A stretch of 64,000 bases of DNA from Bacillus altitudinis 41KF2b (GCF_000691145.1 NZ_ASJC01000005.1:1-64000); one strand, 5' to 3'; numbered from the stretch's first letter, positions 41,507 through 51,497 are shown. The notes: a model not told the origin generated them from the sequence alone. Numbers and translations: made by a program.

Positions 41507-41868
41507 ACTAGAAACCCATATGATGGGAAAAACACCTCCCCTGAAAAAGTTGGCATAAAACTTGAGGAAAAGACATATCATCATAGGTTGATCGAATGTC
41601 TTTGAAGTACCTTTAATCTACCATGAATGGGAAACAAGAACAATCGTTCTGTTATCCACATGGTTAAGTGGATAACTTGTGGGTAGAGTGTTTATAATTG
41701 AATGAAAGCGTGATGAAATATAGGTGGATAATGTGTGTAAAATTATCCACACCTGTTGAAGGTCCTCATCATATGTCGAAAACTTTTTCATTGTATTCGA
41801 TAGACAGACAAATTGTGATTTGATTCGACACAATCGCTGAAAAACCAATGGAAGAAAGGGTGCAAATT
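41507..41868. promoter_or_regulatory. sda-yqeG divergent region with DnaA-box cluster
   Basis: 362 bp without a gene. Two perfect DnaA boxes TTATCCACA (41652-41660 and 41743-41751) and three single-mismatch boxes (41667-41675, 41723-41731 and 41732-41740 on the other strand), plus a weaker one near 41678-41686. B. subtilis has a DnaA-box cluster at sda that lets DnaA activate it, so this is a conserved arrangement. Confidence 0.8.
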
Positions 41869-42390
41869 GTGCTAAAGAAGTATTTCTTACCGGATGAATT
41901 TGTGAAAAGTATTTTCCACATTTCGCCGCAAAAACTAAAAGAACGAAATGTAAAAGGAATTATTACGGATTTAGATAACACACTAGTAGAATGGGATCGT
42001 CCAAGTGCGACCCCACGTTTAATTGAATGGTTTCAAGAGATGAAAGATCACGGGATACAGGTGACGATTGTATCGAACAATAATGAAAAAAGGGTCAAGC
42101 TTTTTTCTGAGCCGGTTCATATCCCGTTTATTTATAAAGCGAGAAAACCGATGGGAAGAGCCTTTAATAAGGCCGTCGCTGATATGCAATTGAAGAAAGA
42201 AGATGTGGTTGTCATTGGCGATCAGCTTATGACAGATGTGCTTGGCGGAAACAGGCATGGCTTCCATACCATTTTGGTTGTACCTGTTGCGGCATCGGAC
42301 GGATTTTTCACGAAGTTTAACAGGCAGATTGAACGCAGAATTTTAGGAGCCTTAAAGCGTAAGGGCCACATTCAGTGGGAGGAAGAGTAA
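41869..42390 (+). CDS. yqeG: YqeG family HAD-superfamily phosphatase
   Basis: 173 aa, IIIA-type HAD phosphatase. Nucleophile motif DLDNTLVEW near residue 32, IVSNNNE motif II, and GDQLMTDVLGGN motif IV are intact. The GTG at 41869 follows AAAGGGTG by 7 nt and gives the same N-terminus as B. subtilis YqeG; ATG 41848 is upstream of the site. First gene of the yqeGH-aroE-yhbY-nadD-yqeK-rsfS-yqeM operon. The substrate is unknown. Confidence 0.93.
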   Translation: MLKKYFLPDEFVKSIFHISPQKLKERNVKGIITDLDNTLVEWDRPSATPRLIEWFQEMKDHGIQVTIVSNNNEKRVKLFSEPVHIPFIYKARKPMGRAFNKAVADMQLKKEDVVVIGDQLMTDVLGGNRHGFHTILVVPVAASDGFFTKFNRQIERRILGALKRKGHIQWEEE

Positions 42391-42392
42391 TA

Positions 42393-43493
42393 ATGGAAAA
42401 GGTTGTTTGTATTGGCTGCGGTGTAGCCATTCAGACGGAAGATAAAGATCAATTAGGATATGCGCCGGCAGCATCTCTATTGAAAGAAGATGTGATCTGT
42501 CAGCGCTGTTTTAGGTTAAAGAACTACAATGAAATTCAGGATGTGTCTTTAACAGAAGACGACTTTTTAAATATTTTACACAGCATTGGCGAGACTGATT
42601 CTCTGATCGTCAAGGTCGTTGATATTTTTGACTTTAACGGAAGCTGGATTAATGGACTGAGCCGTATTGTTGGTGGTAATCCCATTTTACTTGTCGGCAA
42701 CAAGGTAGATATTTTACCAAAATCCGTGAAAAAAGACCGTCTTGTTCAATGGATGAAGCGAGAAGCAAAAGAAAATGGGCTCAATCCGATCGATGTGTTT
42801 TTAATCAGTGCGAGCAGAGGACAAGGTGTGCCTGAGGTCATGGAGGCAATTGATCATTACCGTGAGGGCAGAAATGTCTATGTTGTCGGCTGTACAAATG
42901 TTGGGAAATCAACATTTATTAATCGAATTATCAAAGAGGTGTCTGGAGAAGAGAATGTGATCACCACATCCCAATACCCAGGGACAACACTTGATGCGAT
43001 TGAAATCCCGCTTGATGACGGGTCTGCTTTATTCGATACACCGGGTATCATCAACCGCCATCAAATGGCGCACTATGTCGGCAAAAATGACTTAAAGATT
43101 TTAACGCCGAAAAAAGAATTGAAACCGAGAACGTTCCAGTTAAATGAAGCTCAAACGCTTTACTTTGGCGGACTGGCTCGATTTGATTATGTAAAAGGCG
43201 GCAGAACATCCTTTGTCTGCTATATGCCAAATGAACTCAACATTCATAGGACGAAGATGGAGAATGCAGATGACTTATATGAAAAGCATGCAGGTGAACT
43301 GCTTTCACCGCCATCAAAAGAGGGAATGGAAGATTTCCCGCCGCTCGTTCCGCACACTTTCACCATCGATCAGCCAAAAATGGACATTGTCTTTTCAGGA
43401 TTAGGCTGGGTGACTGCAAATGATGCTGGAAAACAAATCAAAGTGTATGCGCCAAAAGGCGTGCACGTGTTTATGAGACGTTCGTTAATTTAA
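42393..43493 (+). CDS. yqeH: YqeH, circularly permuted ribosome-assembly GTPase
   Basis: 366 aa, same length as B. subtilis. N-terminal zinc finger (CIGC ... CQRC), then a GTPase with permuted order G4 (GNKVD), G5 (SASRGQG), G1 (GCTNVGKST), G3 (DTPG) and a C-terminal RNA-binding domain. It acts in 30S subunit biogenesis. ATG 42393 lies 2 nt after the yqeG stop, with GGGAGG inside yqeG. Confidence 0.95.
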   Translation: MEKVVCIGCGVAIQTEDKDQLGYAPAASLLKEDVICQRCFRLKNYNEIQDVSLTEDDFLNILHSIGETDSLIVKVVDIFDFNGSWINGLSRIVGGNPILLVGNKVDILPKSVKKDRLVQWMKREAKENGLNPIDVFLISASRGQGVPEVMEAIDHYREGRNVYVVGCTNVGKSTFINRIIKEVSGEENVITTSQYPGTTLDAIEIPLDDGSALFDTPGIINRHQMAHYVGKNDLKILTPKKELKPRTFQLNEAQTLYFGGLARFDYVKGGRTSFVCYMPNELNIHRTKMENADDLYEKHAGELLSPPSKEGMEDFPPLVPHTFTIDQPKMDIVFSGLGWVTANDAGKQIKVYAPKGVHVFMRRSLI

Positions 43494-43514
43494 ATGTTCA
43501 GAGGGGGAGAGACC

Positions 43515-44357
43515 TTGAAACCTTTATACGGAGTAATCGGTAACCCTGTTGGCCATTCAATGTCTCCGGATATTCATAATGCAGCATTAAAGGATGCTGG
43601 AATTGATGGACATTATCATGGCTTTCAAGTAGAAAATGATGACCTGAAAGATGCCATTAACGGTATGAAAGCCTTAGGAATCAGCGGCTTTAACGTCACT
43701 GTTCCGCACAAGGTAGACATCATGCAGTACCTTGACAAAATTGATGTGACAGCTGAACGTCTGCGTGCCGTCAATACGGTTCGCCTCGAAAATGGTCAAC
43801 TCGTTGGGTACAATACAGATGGAGAGGGTTTTCTTCATTCGTTGCTTGAAGCCTTGGATCGGCCGTTATCAGAGCTGTCATTTCTCATGATTGGTGCTGG
43901 CGGAGCGGCAAGAGCGATTTATATGACAATTGCTGAGTATGCACCGAAAAGCTTTGACATTACGAATCGTACCATTGAAAAAGCTGAGGCTTTAATTGAA
44001 AGTGCCGGTGGGAAAATCACATCTCGTGCCATTGCATTAAATACAGCAGAAGAGCGGCTTGGGGAATATGATGTCATCATCCATACGACCTCGATTGGTA
44101 TGTATCCGAATGTTGAAGAAACCCCCATTTCTTTAGCGAACGCAAAAAAAACAGCGGTCGTTTGTGATATTGTGTATAATCCAATAGAAACAAAGCTGCT
44201 AAGCGAAGCAGCCGGGTTAGGTTTGAAAACGGTCGATGGCGTCGGCATGTTTGTTGGTCAGGCGGTAAGAGCCTTTGAACTGTGGACGGGCATTACACCT
44301 GACGCCCGAAAAATGAAGTCAATTGTCATAGAGAAATTAGGAGGAACACCATGTTAA
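43515..44357 (+). CDS. aroE: Shikimate dehydrogenase
   Basis: 280 aa. Substrate motif GNPVGHSMSPDIHN near residue 9, catalytic Lys in NVTVPHK, cofactor loop GAGGAAR and C-terminal DGVGMFVGQA. It reduces 3-dehydroshikimate with NADPH in aromatic amino-acid synthesis. TTG 43515, 7 nt after GAGGGGGAGAG, gives the family N-terminus. It overlaps yhbY by 7 nt. Confidence 0.95.
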   Translation: MKPLYGVIGNPVGHSMSPDIHNAALKDAGIDGHYHGFQVENDDLKDAINGMKALGISGFNVTVPHKVDIMQYLDKIDVTAERLRAVNTVRLENGQLVGYNTDGEGFLHSLLEALDRPLSELSFLMIGAGGAARAIYMTIAEYAPKSFDITNRTIEKAEALIESAGGKITSRAIALNTAEERLGEYDVIIHTTSIGMYPNVEETPISLANAKKTAVVCDIVYNPIETKLLSEAAGLGLKTVDGVGMFVGQAVRAFELWTGITPDARKMKSIVIEKLGGTPC

Positions 44358-44641
44358 AAGGTAAGCAAAAACGTTTTTTACGTGCGCAAGCACATCATTT
44401 ATCACCTATTTTTCAAGTTGGAAAAGGCGGGGTAAATGACAATATGGTCAAGCAAATTTCCGAGGCGCTTGAAGCAAGAGAACTTTTGAAAGTCAGCGTA
44501 TTGCAAAACTGCGACGAGGACAAAACAGAGGTTGCAAAAGCACTTGTAAAAGGTGCAAAAGCTGAACTCGTTCAAACGATCGGAAATGTGATTGTCCTTT
44601 ATAAGGAATCAAAGGAAAATAAACAAATTAAGCTGCCGTAA
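44351..44641 (+). CDS. yhbY: YhbY-type CRM-domain RNA-binding protein
   Basis: 96 aa. A single CRM domain starting [16 protein letters not shown] and containing the signature [13 protein letters not shown]. Such proteins bind pre-ribosomal RNA and are linked to 50S maturation. Called YqeI in B. subtilis. Overlaps aroE, so it is translationally coupled. Confidence 0.94.
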   Translation: MLKGKQKRFLRAQAHHLSPIFQVGKGGVNDNMVKQISEALEARELLKVSVLQNCDEDKTEVAKALVKGAKAELVQTIGNVIVLYKESKENKQIKLP

Positions 44642-44654
44642 AGGTGGATATGAT

Positions 44655-45224
44655 ATGAAAAAAATAGGATTGTTCGGCGGTACGTTTGATCCCCCGCATA
44701 ATGGGCATTTGCTGATGGCAAGTGAGGTGCGTTTCCAAGTAGGGCTTGATGAAATTTGGTTTATCCCAAATCACAAGCCCCCTCATAAAACGGGCCGAAA
44801 ACGAGCAGAGAGTCATCACCGCATAAAAATGGTGGAAAAAGCGATTCAGTCAAATCCTCATTTTCGAGTTGAGCTTATTGAAATGGAGCGGGAGGGCCCA
44901 TCTTATACAGTAGATACGGTTGAGCTGTTGAAGAAGCGCCATCCTGAAGATGAGTTCTTTTTTATGATTGGAGCGGACATGGTCGAGTATTTGCCGAAAT
45001 GGCACAGAATCGATGATTTGCTTCAGATGATCACCTTTATTGGGATGAAAAGACCAGGTTATGAAGGAAGTACGGCGTATCCTCTTTTGTTTGCAGATGT
45101 TCCGGCTTTTGATGTATCATCGACATTGATTAGGCAGCGAATGAAGCAGGGGAAACCTGTTGATTATTTGATTCCGAAAGCTGTTGAGTGTTATATAAAG
45201 GAGCATCATTTATATGAATCGTGA
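44655..45224 (+). CDS. nadD: Nicotinate-nucleotide adenylyltransferase
   Basis: 189 aa. Nucleotidyltransferase motif [11 protein letters not shown] at residue 8 and C-terminal SSTLIRQR. It makes deamido-NAD from nicotinate mononucleotide and ATP. ATG 44655 follows AAGGTGGAT. It overlaps yqeK by 11 nt. Confidence 0.95.
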   Translation: MKKIGLFGGTFDPPHNGHLLMASEVRFQVGLDEIWFIPNHKPPHKTGRKRAESHHRIKMVEKAIQSNPHFRVELIEMEREGPSYTVDTVELLKKRHPEDEFFFMIGADMVEYLPKWHRIDDLLQMITFIGMKRPGYEGSTAYPLLFADVPAFDVSSTLIRQRMKQGKPVDYLIPKAVECYIKEHHLYES

Positions 45225-45777
45225 AGAAGCGTTAAACTGTGTCAAACAGCAGTTAACAGAGCATAGATATACACATACAATTGGGGTCATGGAGACGGCC
45301 ATTTCATTAGCTGAACGTTTTGGTGCAGATGTGAAAAAAGCAGAGGTTGCGGCTATTTTCCACGATTATGCCAAATTTAGACCGAAAGAAGAAATGAAGG
45401 GCATCATCCAGCAAGAACAGATGAACCCTCTATTGCTTAAATATTCACCTGAGCTTTGGCATGCCCCAGTTGGTGCCTATTTGGTCAAAAAAGAAGTTGG
45501 AATTGACGACCGAGATATTTTAACAGCCATTGAATTCCATACATCCGGCAGACCGAACATGACATTGCTTGAAAAAGTTATTTATGTCGCCGACTATATA
45601 GAGCCAGGACGCCATTTTCCTGGTGTAGAGGAAGTAAGAGAGTTAGCAGAGCAGGATTTGGATCTTGCCTTGATTCAATCTTTAAAAAACACCGTCAGCT
45701 TTTTAATGAAAAAGAATCAGCCAGTTTTCCCAGATACACTTGCTACTTATAACTCACTTGTGCAAAAGAACAACTAA
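45214..45777 (+). CDS. yqeK: YqeK, HD-domain bis(5'-nucleosyl)-tetraphosphatase
   Basis: 187 aa. HD-superfamily metal ligands include FHDYAK near residue 50 and the later EFHTSGR and [12 protein letters not shown]. YqeK hydrolyses Ap4A symmetrically, removing a stress metabolite. It is coupled to nadD, as in B. subtilis. Confidence 0.93.
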   Translation: MNREEALNCVKQQLTEHRYTHTIGVMETAISLAERFGADVKKAEVAAIFHDYAKFRPKEEMKGIIQQEQMNPLLLKYSPELWHAPVGAYLVKKEVGIDDRDILTAIEFHTSGRPNMTLLEKVIYVADYIEPGRHFPGVEEVRELAEQDLDLALIQSLKNTVSFLMKKNQPVFPDTLATYNSLVQKNN

Positions 45778-45789
45778 GGAGGAATTTTG

Positions 45790-46146
45790 ATGGATGCATC
45801 ATCAATTTTAAACATCGCAGCTGGAGCGTGCGATGATAAACGGGCAGAGGATATTATTGCCCTGAATATGCAAGGGATCTCACTTGTTGCAGATTATTTT
45901 CTCATTTGTCACGGGAATTCTGACAAACAAGTACAGGCCATTGCAAGAGAAGTGAAACACCTTGCAGAAGAAGGCGGCATCGAAGTTAAAAAGATGGAGG
46001 GCTTTGACGAAGCAAGATGGGTCTTGATTGATCTAGGAGATGTCATTGCTCATGTGTTCCACAAAGAGGAAAGAGGATACTATAACTTAGAGAAGCTTTG
46101 GGGAGATGCGCCGAGAGAAACGCTTTCGCTTGGCATTAACTCATGA
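45790..46146 (+). CDS. rsfS: Ribosome silencing factor RsfS
   Basis: 118 aa, same length as B. subtilis YqeL. DUF143/Iojap fold, DYFLICHGNSDKQVQAIA and the C-terminal DVIAHVF. It binds ribosomal protein L14 and blocks subunit joining. ATG 45790 has AAGGAGGA at 7 nt; a TTG codon immediately precedes it. It overlaps yqeM by 4 nt. Confidence 0.95.
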   Translation: MDASSILNIAAGACDDKRAEDIIALNMQGISLVADYFLICHGNSDKQVQAIAREVKHLAEEGGIEVKKMEGFDEARWVLIDLGDVIAHVFHKEERGYYNLEKLWGDAPRETLSLGINS

Positions 46147-46886
46147 TTTATCAAGGGTTTGCAGGTGTGTATGATGAGCTCATGACACATGCCCCTTATG
46201 ATGAATGGGTTCAGTGGATACAGCGGTATATCAAGCCAAATAGTGCGATTATCGATGTAGGTTGTGGAACTGGAGAGATCTCTCTTCGGTTAGCTGCAAA
46301 AGGCCACATGGTCACAGGAATTGACCTAAGTGAAGAGATGCTGGCATTTGCGCAGCAAAAAGCACAGGCTCATAAGCAGTCTATTCAATTTTTACATCAA
46401 GATATGAGAGAGCTCGAGGGGTTTGAACAAACTTTTCAAGCAGCGGTTATTTGCTGTGATTCTTTGAATTATCTAAAAAACGAAAATGACGTCAAAAAAA
46501 CCTTTAAAAACATGTTTCAGCTTTTAGAGGCAGGTGGGGTTTTATTGTTTGATGTTCATACCCCTTATAAAATGGAAGAGGTATTTCCTGGCTCTACTTA
46601 TGCCGATCAAGATGAAGAGATCAGCTATATTTGGCAGAGTGATCAAGGAGATCATCCATATTCGGTCATTCATGATTTAAGCTTTTTTGTAAAAGACGGA
46701 GACGTGTATGAGCGTTATGATGAAACGCACGAACAGCGTACATTTCCTTTTGAGACATATGCAGCGTTCCTTGAGTCCGCTGGCTTTGAACAGATTGAAG
46801 TGACCGCTGATTTTACAAATGAAGCACCTCAAGAATGTGCAGAAAGATATTTTATTTCAGCGAAGAAACCAAAAACCATCGTTTAA
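46143..46886 (+). CDS. yqeM: YqeM, SAM-dependent methyltransferase
   Basis: 247 aa. The SAM-binding motif DVGCGTGEISLRLA lies near residue 38, followed by GIDLSEEML. Last gene of the yqe operon, with a terminator behind. The methyl acceptor is not known. Confidence 0.92.
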   Translation: MIYQGFAGVYDELMTHAPYDEWVQWIQRYIKPNSAIIDVGCGTGEISLRLAAKGHMVTGIDLSEEMLAFAQQKAQAHKQSIQFLHQDMRELEGFEQTFQAAVICCDSLNYLKNENDVKKTFKNMFQLLEAGGVLLFDVHTPYKMEEVFPGSTYADQDEEISYIWQSDQGDHPYSVIHDLSFFVKDGDVYERYDETHEQRTFPFETYAAFLESAGFEQIEVTADFTNEAPQECAERYFISAKKPKTIV

Positions 46887-46903
46887 TGGAACGATGGTTT
46901 TTT
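46871..46903 (+). terminator. Terminator of the yqe operon
   Basis: AAACCATCGTT/AACGATGGTTT hairpin with T run. Confidence 0.88.
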
Positions 46904-46934
46904 AAAACCCTTTTTTCGCTTGTTGCGAACATGT

Positions 46935-47783
46935 TTAATTTCTGAGATCATCAGTAAACACACTCGGCGGGTATTGATGCGCAACCGCTTCTACATCCTC
47001 ATCGAACTTGTCATGAGTGTTCTGGAAAAGCTGATGGAACATATCTTGAACACCTGCTTCAAGTGCTTTAATACCCTCGCCGGTGACGCCGCCTTTTACA
47101 CACACCTTCTCTTGCAGTGTAGGCAGGGTATACACCCTTTTTTCAATCAAACGGCCAAGTCCTACAAGCATATCTTCTGATAAGGTGGTGGCTTCTTCTT
47201 TTGAAATATCCGTTTCTTCAACAGCGGCTTCAATCATTTTCTGAACAAGAAAGCTAATAAAGGCAGGACCGCAGCTGACAATATCTGAGGCTGCCCGTGT
47301 GATTGAATGATGAATTTCGATTGGTGTTGAAATGCGGCAAGCGAGTTGTCTGAGCGCTGCTTTTGTCGTGACATTGCATGATGAACCAAATGTTAAAAGA
47401 GAGGCGCCTGATAACGCGCGGTTGGTGATGCTTGGGATCAGTCTGGCTGTTTGACAAGGAACAATGTCTTGAAGCTGTTCAGGATGAACCGGACTTGTAA
47501 TGATGACAATGGTTTGCTGTTCTTTTAAAAGTGGGCTCAGTTCTTTTAAAAGCGGATAAATATCAAGTGGTTTGACACAAACAAAGATGAAATCTTTATC
47601 TGTTACAGCTCCTGAAAGCTGTTTCGTCACTTCGACCTCTGGGTGATTCTTTTTTATATTGAACGCTTTTTCGATGGTCCGATTTGTAATGGTGATGGAT
47701 GAGGGATTGACTGCTTTTGATTCAATAAATGCCTCAGTAACTATGGTACCCATGTTTCCTGTACCGATTAACCCTATATTCAA
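46935..47783 (-). CDS. comER: ComER, P5C-reductase-like protein
   Basis: 282 aa. Starts MNIGLIGTGNMG, the Rossmann nucleotide-binding motif of pyrroline-5-carboxylate reductases; the C-terminal dimer domain is present. In B. subtilis comER is divergent from comEABC, not needed for competence but linked to sporulation and biofilm. The TTG at 47783 follows GGAGGGAGAA; a 30-codon extension to 47873 is rejected. Confidence 0.92.
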   Translation of the reverse strand: MNIGLIGTGNMGTIVTEAFIESKAVNPSSITITNRTIEKAFNIKKNHPEVEVTKQLSGAVTDKDFIFVCVKPLDIYPLLKELSPLLKEQQTIVIITSPVHPEQLQDIVPCQTARLIPSITNRALSGASLLTFGSSCNVTTKAALRQLACRISTPIEIHHSITRAASDIVSCGPAFISFLVQKMIEAAVEETDISKEEATTLSEDMLVGLGRLIEKRVYTLPTLQEKVCVKGGVTGEGIKALEAGVQDMFHQLFQNTHDKFDEDVEAVAHQYPPSVFTDDLRN

Positions 47784-47873
47784 ACGTTCTCCCTCCTTAG
47801 ACGCATAGGATCTGTTATCTTCTAAACAGTATGTGAAGCAGCGTGAAAATATGATTGAAAGAAGCGTGAACAA

Positions 47874-48503
47874 GTGAAGCAGCTCATTTCGTTGAAAAAA
47901 TACAGTCTCTATCTGATAGCGGGAATCATCATCCTCCTCATCATCTGTTTCTGCTTTTTAGTAGGAAAAGAGAAAGGCGGCGCCGAGCCAAGTGTATTGA
48001 AAGAACAACATGAAACGCGGGTCACATTAGAAGAAAAACAAGAGAGTGCAGAAAAAGAGCCAACATCCATCGTAGTAGAGGTCAAAGGAGCTGTACGGAA
48101 GCCGGGCGTTTATGCATTGATGGCTGAGGACAGAGTTGAAGAAGCCATTAAAAGAGCAGGTGGTTTTACGAACAAGGCAGATACAGTTGACATCAATCAA
48201 GCAGCAAAATTAGAGGACAGTATGATGATTTATGTACGAAAGAAGGGGGAAGGTGACAAGCAGGGACAAACAGCAGCGGCTGATACGCCGCCGGGAAATG
48301 AACAGAGTCAAGGGGTGAATGTCAATCAAGCTGATGCAGCGGAATTGCAGACCATTAACGGAATAGGCCCAGCCAAAGCGGAAGCCATCATTGCGTATAG
48401 AGAAGAACATGGAGAATTTCAGCAAATTGAAGATTTACGGAATATTTCGGGTTTTGGAGAGAAGACCATTGAACGGCTTAAAAATCAACTGACGGTTAAG
48501 TAG
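47874..48503 (+). CDS. comEA: ComEA, DNA receptor for transformation
   Basis: 209 aa. N-terminal membrane anchor (about residues 11-29), then a SLBB domain (VVEVKGAVRKPGVYAL), a polar linker, and two helix-hairpin-helix motifs (LQTINGIGPAKAEAII and ISGFGEKTIERL). It binds incoming double-stranded DNA at the cell surface. GTG 47874 with only a weak AAAGAAG site, which may keep levels low. Confidence 0.94.
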   Translation: MKQLISLKKYSLYLIAGIIILLIICFCFLVGKEKGGAEPSVLKEQHETRVTLEEKQESAEKEPTSIVVEVKGAVRKPGVYALMAEDRVEEAIKRAGGFTNKADTVDINQAAKLEDSMMIYVRKKGEGDKQGQTAAADTPPGNEQSQGVNVNQADAAELQTINGIGPAKAEAIIAYREEHGEFQQIEDLRNISGFGEKTIERLKNQLTVK

Positions 48504-48568
48504 AATTGACGGTATAGAAGAAAGGCATGTACACTTAATACCAACCATCATTCTGGAGGGATCAGCTC

Positions 48569-49138
48569 GTGGAGAGAATTTCATGGAATCAATATTTTAT
48601 GGCTCAAAGCCATTTGCTTGCCTTGCGAAGCACCTGTGAGCGGCTAGCTGTTGGGGCAACGATCGTAAGAGACAAGCGCATCATCGCAGGTGGATATAAT
48701 GGATCCATTGCCGGTGACGTGCATTGTGCAGATGTAGGATGCTATGTGATAGATCATCACTGCGTTCGTACAATCCATGCGGAGATGAACGCTATTTTAC
48801 AATGTGCCAAATTTGGTGCACCAACGGCTGATGCTGAAATATATGTGACGCATTTTCCTTGCTTGCAGTGCTGTAAAGCGATTATTCAAGCAGGTATTCG
48901 AACAGTGTATTATGCGAAGGATTATAAAAATCATCCATATGCTGTTGATTTATTCGAACAAGCCGGAGTTCAAACAGAACAGGTTGAACTAGATGAGATG
49001 ATTATTGACTTAAAAAACCAAGAAAAATTAGCCTTTGTTGCGGATTTAATAGGCAAACTAAGTGAATCAGGACGTAGCGAAACAGAAATTCGTCAAATGC
49101 ATGAAAAGGCGAATCAATTATTTACTTCCTATGTTTAA
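48569..49138 (+). CDS. comEB: ComEB, dCMP/deoxycytidylate deaminase family
   Basis: 189 aa. Zinc-binding deaminase motifs HAEMNAIL and PCLQCC. In B. subtilis ComEB is conserved in the com operon. GTG 48569 follows CTGGAGGG by about 9 nt. Its 3' end overlaps comEC by up to 38 nt. Confidence 0.94.
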   Translation: MERISWNQYFMAQSHLLALRSTCERLAVGATIVRDKRIIAGGYNGSIAGDVHCADVGCYVIDHHCVRTIHAEMNAILQCAKFGAPTADAEIYVTHFPCLQCCKAIIQAGIRTVYYAKDYKNHPYAVDLFEQAGVQTEQVELDEMIIDLKNQEKLAFVADLIGKLSESGRSETEIRQMHEKANQLFTSYV

Positions 49139-51458
49139 GTATTTGCCGTTCGGGGCGATTTCAGCAGCTGCTGGAATTGCTCTGGCCGCATATCATCTTC
49201 ATTTGTATTTTCTCCTTTTTCTTCTTGTATGTCTTCTTTTCAGTCTGCTGAAAAAAACACCCCAGCTCTTTTTAATGGTCAGTTTGTGTGGAACGATCTA
49301 TATGCTCATTTTTATGGTGCATCAGTTTTTTGAAACGGATCATCCCATACAAGAAAAAGTATTTTCTCATTCGGTTGTGATTGAAACGATTCCGAAAATA
49401 GATGGCAATCGCTTTTCAGCGACTGTTTCATCAGAGAATGGTCGACTAGCGGCATTTTATACGATTCAAACGGAGCGTGAAAAAGAAGCGTTAAAAGATG
49501 TTGAGCCAGGTATGAGCTGTCATATGACAGGTGAGGTTCGGTTACCTAAACATGCTACCATACCGAATGGCTTTCAATATGATCAATTTCTAAAAACAAA
49601 AGGCATTGATGCTATTTTCTTAACGCAGTCTATGAAAAGCTGCACGAAACATGACAGCCCTTCACATGACCTTTCATCTATTAGGCAGAAGGGGTTGAAA
49701 TTTCTAGAAGATCACGTTCCGAAGAATTCTGTTGGGATTGTGCAGGCACTTATTTTTGGCGATCGTGATTTAATAGACCCTGATACATTAAGAGATTATC
49801 AAATGCTTGGCATCATTCATTTATTAGCCATTTCAGGACTTCATGTTCAAACATTGCTCGCTTGTCTATTTTGGTGTCTACTCCGTGCTGGCGTGACAAG
49901 AGAGACAGCGCGTATTCTTTTATTATCCTTTTTGCCGGTTTATGCTTGTTTAACAGGTGCTGCACCGTCTGTGTTAAGAGCCTGTCTCATGGCTGGAATT
50001 TATTTAGTCATCACAAGTCTGCCAAAAGAAATGAAACAGCCTTCTGCGGTCGTGTTAAGTGCAGCGTTCTTGCTTTTATTAGCCATTCAACCACTTTATA
50101 TATTTGATGTCGGTTTTCAACTGTCATTTGTGGTGACCTTATTTATTTTGCTATCCACTAGTATTTTATCAAAAGCAAAAAGTTCGGTGATGCAGTTATT
50201 CCTCATTTCCTTGATTGCACAGCTTGCTTCGCTTCCTGTTCTTTTATATTATTTTCAACAATTTTCCTTGCTGAGTGTTCCTTTAAATATGATGTTTGTT
50301 CCTTTTTATACAATGGTTGTCATGCCTCTGTCCTTATTCTTTTTTCTTTTATCTATCATTTATCTTCCGCTTGGACAAACACTGTTTCAGCTGCTTGATT
50401 GGGTGATCCAGTTTAGTCATCAATTGTCTGCACACATGGCTGCTTACGATAGTCTTACTCTCATTTTTATGAAATCGACATGGTGGCATGTGCTCCTAGA
50501 GGTTTCCTCCATTGTTTTTCTATTCATTGTGATGGAATGTAAAACTTCTATCAAATCTTATCTTGTGCCGATTTTGATTCTCGTTTGTGTGCTGTCTGTA
50601 CACTATTTCACGCCGAATTTTCTTCAAAAAGGAGAGGTCACGATGTTAGATGTAGGACAAGGGGATAGTTTGTTTATTCAGCTACCTTATCGAACCGGGC
50701 ATATATTAGTCGATACAGGAGGCAGACTTTCTTTTGAAGAAGAGCCATGGAAAAAAAGACGTAAAGTATCTACAATTGGGGATCAAACGCTTATTCCATT
50801 TCTGCATTCTAAAGGCATAGCAAAACTTGATGTCCTCATCCTTACCCATGCAGATCAAGATCATATGGGAGAAGCGATGCGGTTAATAAAGCGAAATAAA
50901 GTCAAACGCCTTGCAATCCCAAAAGGCTTTGCTCGAAATCCAGAGGATGCGCAGCTTTTAAAGGAAGCGGCTGATCAAAGGATTCCTATAGATGAGTTAG
51001 AAAGAGGGGATCAGCTGAGAATTGGAGGACAAAAATTTGACGTTCTGCATCCCGCAAGTGACCAGGTGACGAGTAAAAATAATGATTCACTGGTCCTCAC
51101 CTTTACGCTTGGCGGAAAGCGTTTTATGCTGACTGGGGATCTTGAACAAGAAGGGGAACGAGACATCATTCAAGCTTACCCTGAGCTACGAGCGGATGTC
51201 TTGAAGGTTGGGCATCACGGGAGTAAAGGATCAACAAGTGAAGAATGGCTTCAGCATTTGAACCCGTCATATGCACTGATTTCAGTAGGTGAACGAAATC
51301 GATATCACCATCCTCATCAAGAAGTTTTGAAAAAATTAAATGATCATCAAACAAAGGTGTATCGTACAGATATTGATGGAAGTGTGACCTATGAATTTCT
51401 TGAAGAGGATGGAACATTTTACGCTCATCCTCCATATGATATCTTACAAAATCAATAA
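49101..51458 (+). CDS. comEC: ComEC, DNA uptake channel
   Basis: 785 aa. N-terminal DUF4131/OB-like domain, a competence transmembrane domain (about 230-500, with LAISGLHVQ) and a C-terminal metallo-beta-lactamase domain (LTHADQDHMGE) that may degrade the non-transforming strand. Start uncertain: ATG 49101 or 49131 overlap comEB and neither has a good ribosome site, so coupling is probable. Translation seems intact end to end. Confidence 0.92.
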   Translation: MKRRINYLLPMFKYLPFGAISAAAGIALAAYHLHLYFLLFLLVCLLFSLLKKTPQLFLMVSLCGTIYMLIFMVHQFFETDHPIQEKVFSHSVVIETIPKIDGNRFSATVSSENGRLAAFYTIQTEREKEALKDVEPGMSCHMTGEVRLPKHATIPNGFQYDQFLKTKGIDAIFLTQSMKSCTKHDSPSHDLSSIRQKGLKFLEDHVPKNSVGIVQALIFGDRDLIDPDTLRDYQMLGIIHLLAISGLHVQTLLACLFWCLLRAGVTRETARILLLSFLPVYACLTGAAPSVLRACLMAGIYLVITSLPKEMKQPSAVVLSAAFLLLLAIQPLYIFDVGFQLSFVVTLFILLSTSILSKAKSSVMQLFLISLIAQLASLPVLLYYFQQFSLLSVPLNMMFVPFYTMVVMPLSLFFFLLSIIYLPLGQTLFQLLDWVIQFSHQLSAHMAAYDSLTLIFMKSTWWHVLLEVSSIVFLFIVMECKTSIKSYLVPILILVCVLSVHYFTPNFLQKGEVTMLDVGQGDSLFIQLPYRTGHILVDTGGRLSFEEEPWKKRRKVSTIGDQTLIPFLHSKGIAKLDVLILTHADQDHMGEAMRLIKRNKVKRLAIPKGFARNPEDAQLLKEAADQRIPIDELERGDQLRIGGQKFDVLHPASDQVTSKNNDSLVLTFTLGGKRFMLTGDLEQEGERDIIQAYPELRADVLKVGHHGSKGSTSEEWLQHLNPSYALISVGERNRYHHPHQEVLKKLNDHQTKVYRTDIDGSVTYEFLEEDGTFYAHPPYDILQNQ

Positions 51459-51479
51459 AAAAACTGCCAAAACGGCAGT
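51456..51479 (-). terminator. Terminator of yqzM
   Basis: On the minus strand, ACTGCC-gtttt-GGCAGT is followed by seven T. It overlaps the comEC stop region. Confidence 0.75.
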
Positions 51480-51497
51480 CATCTTGCATTCATGTAG

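Noticed and set aside
51166-51489. Minus-strand 107-aa frame inside comEC
   Set aside because: Shadow of the comEC metallo-beta-lactamase domain.
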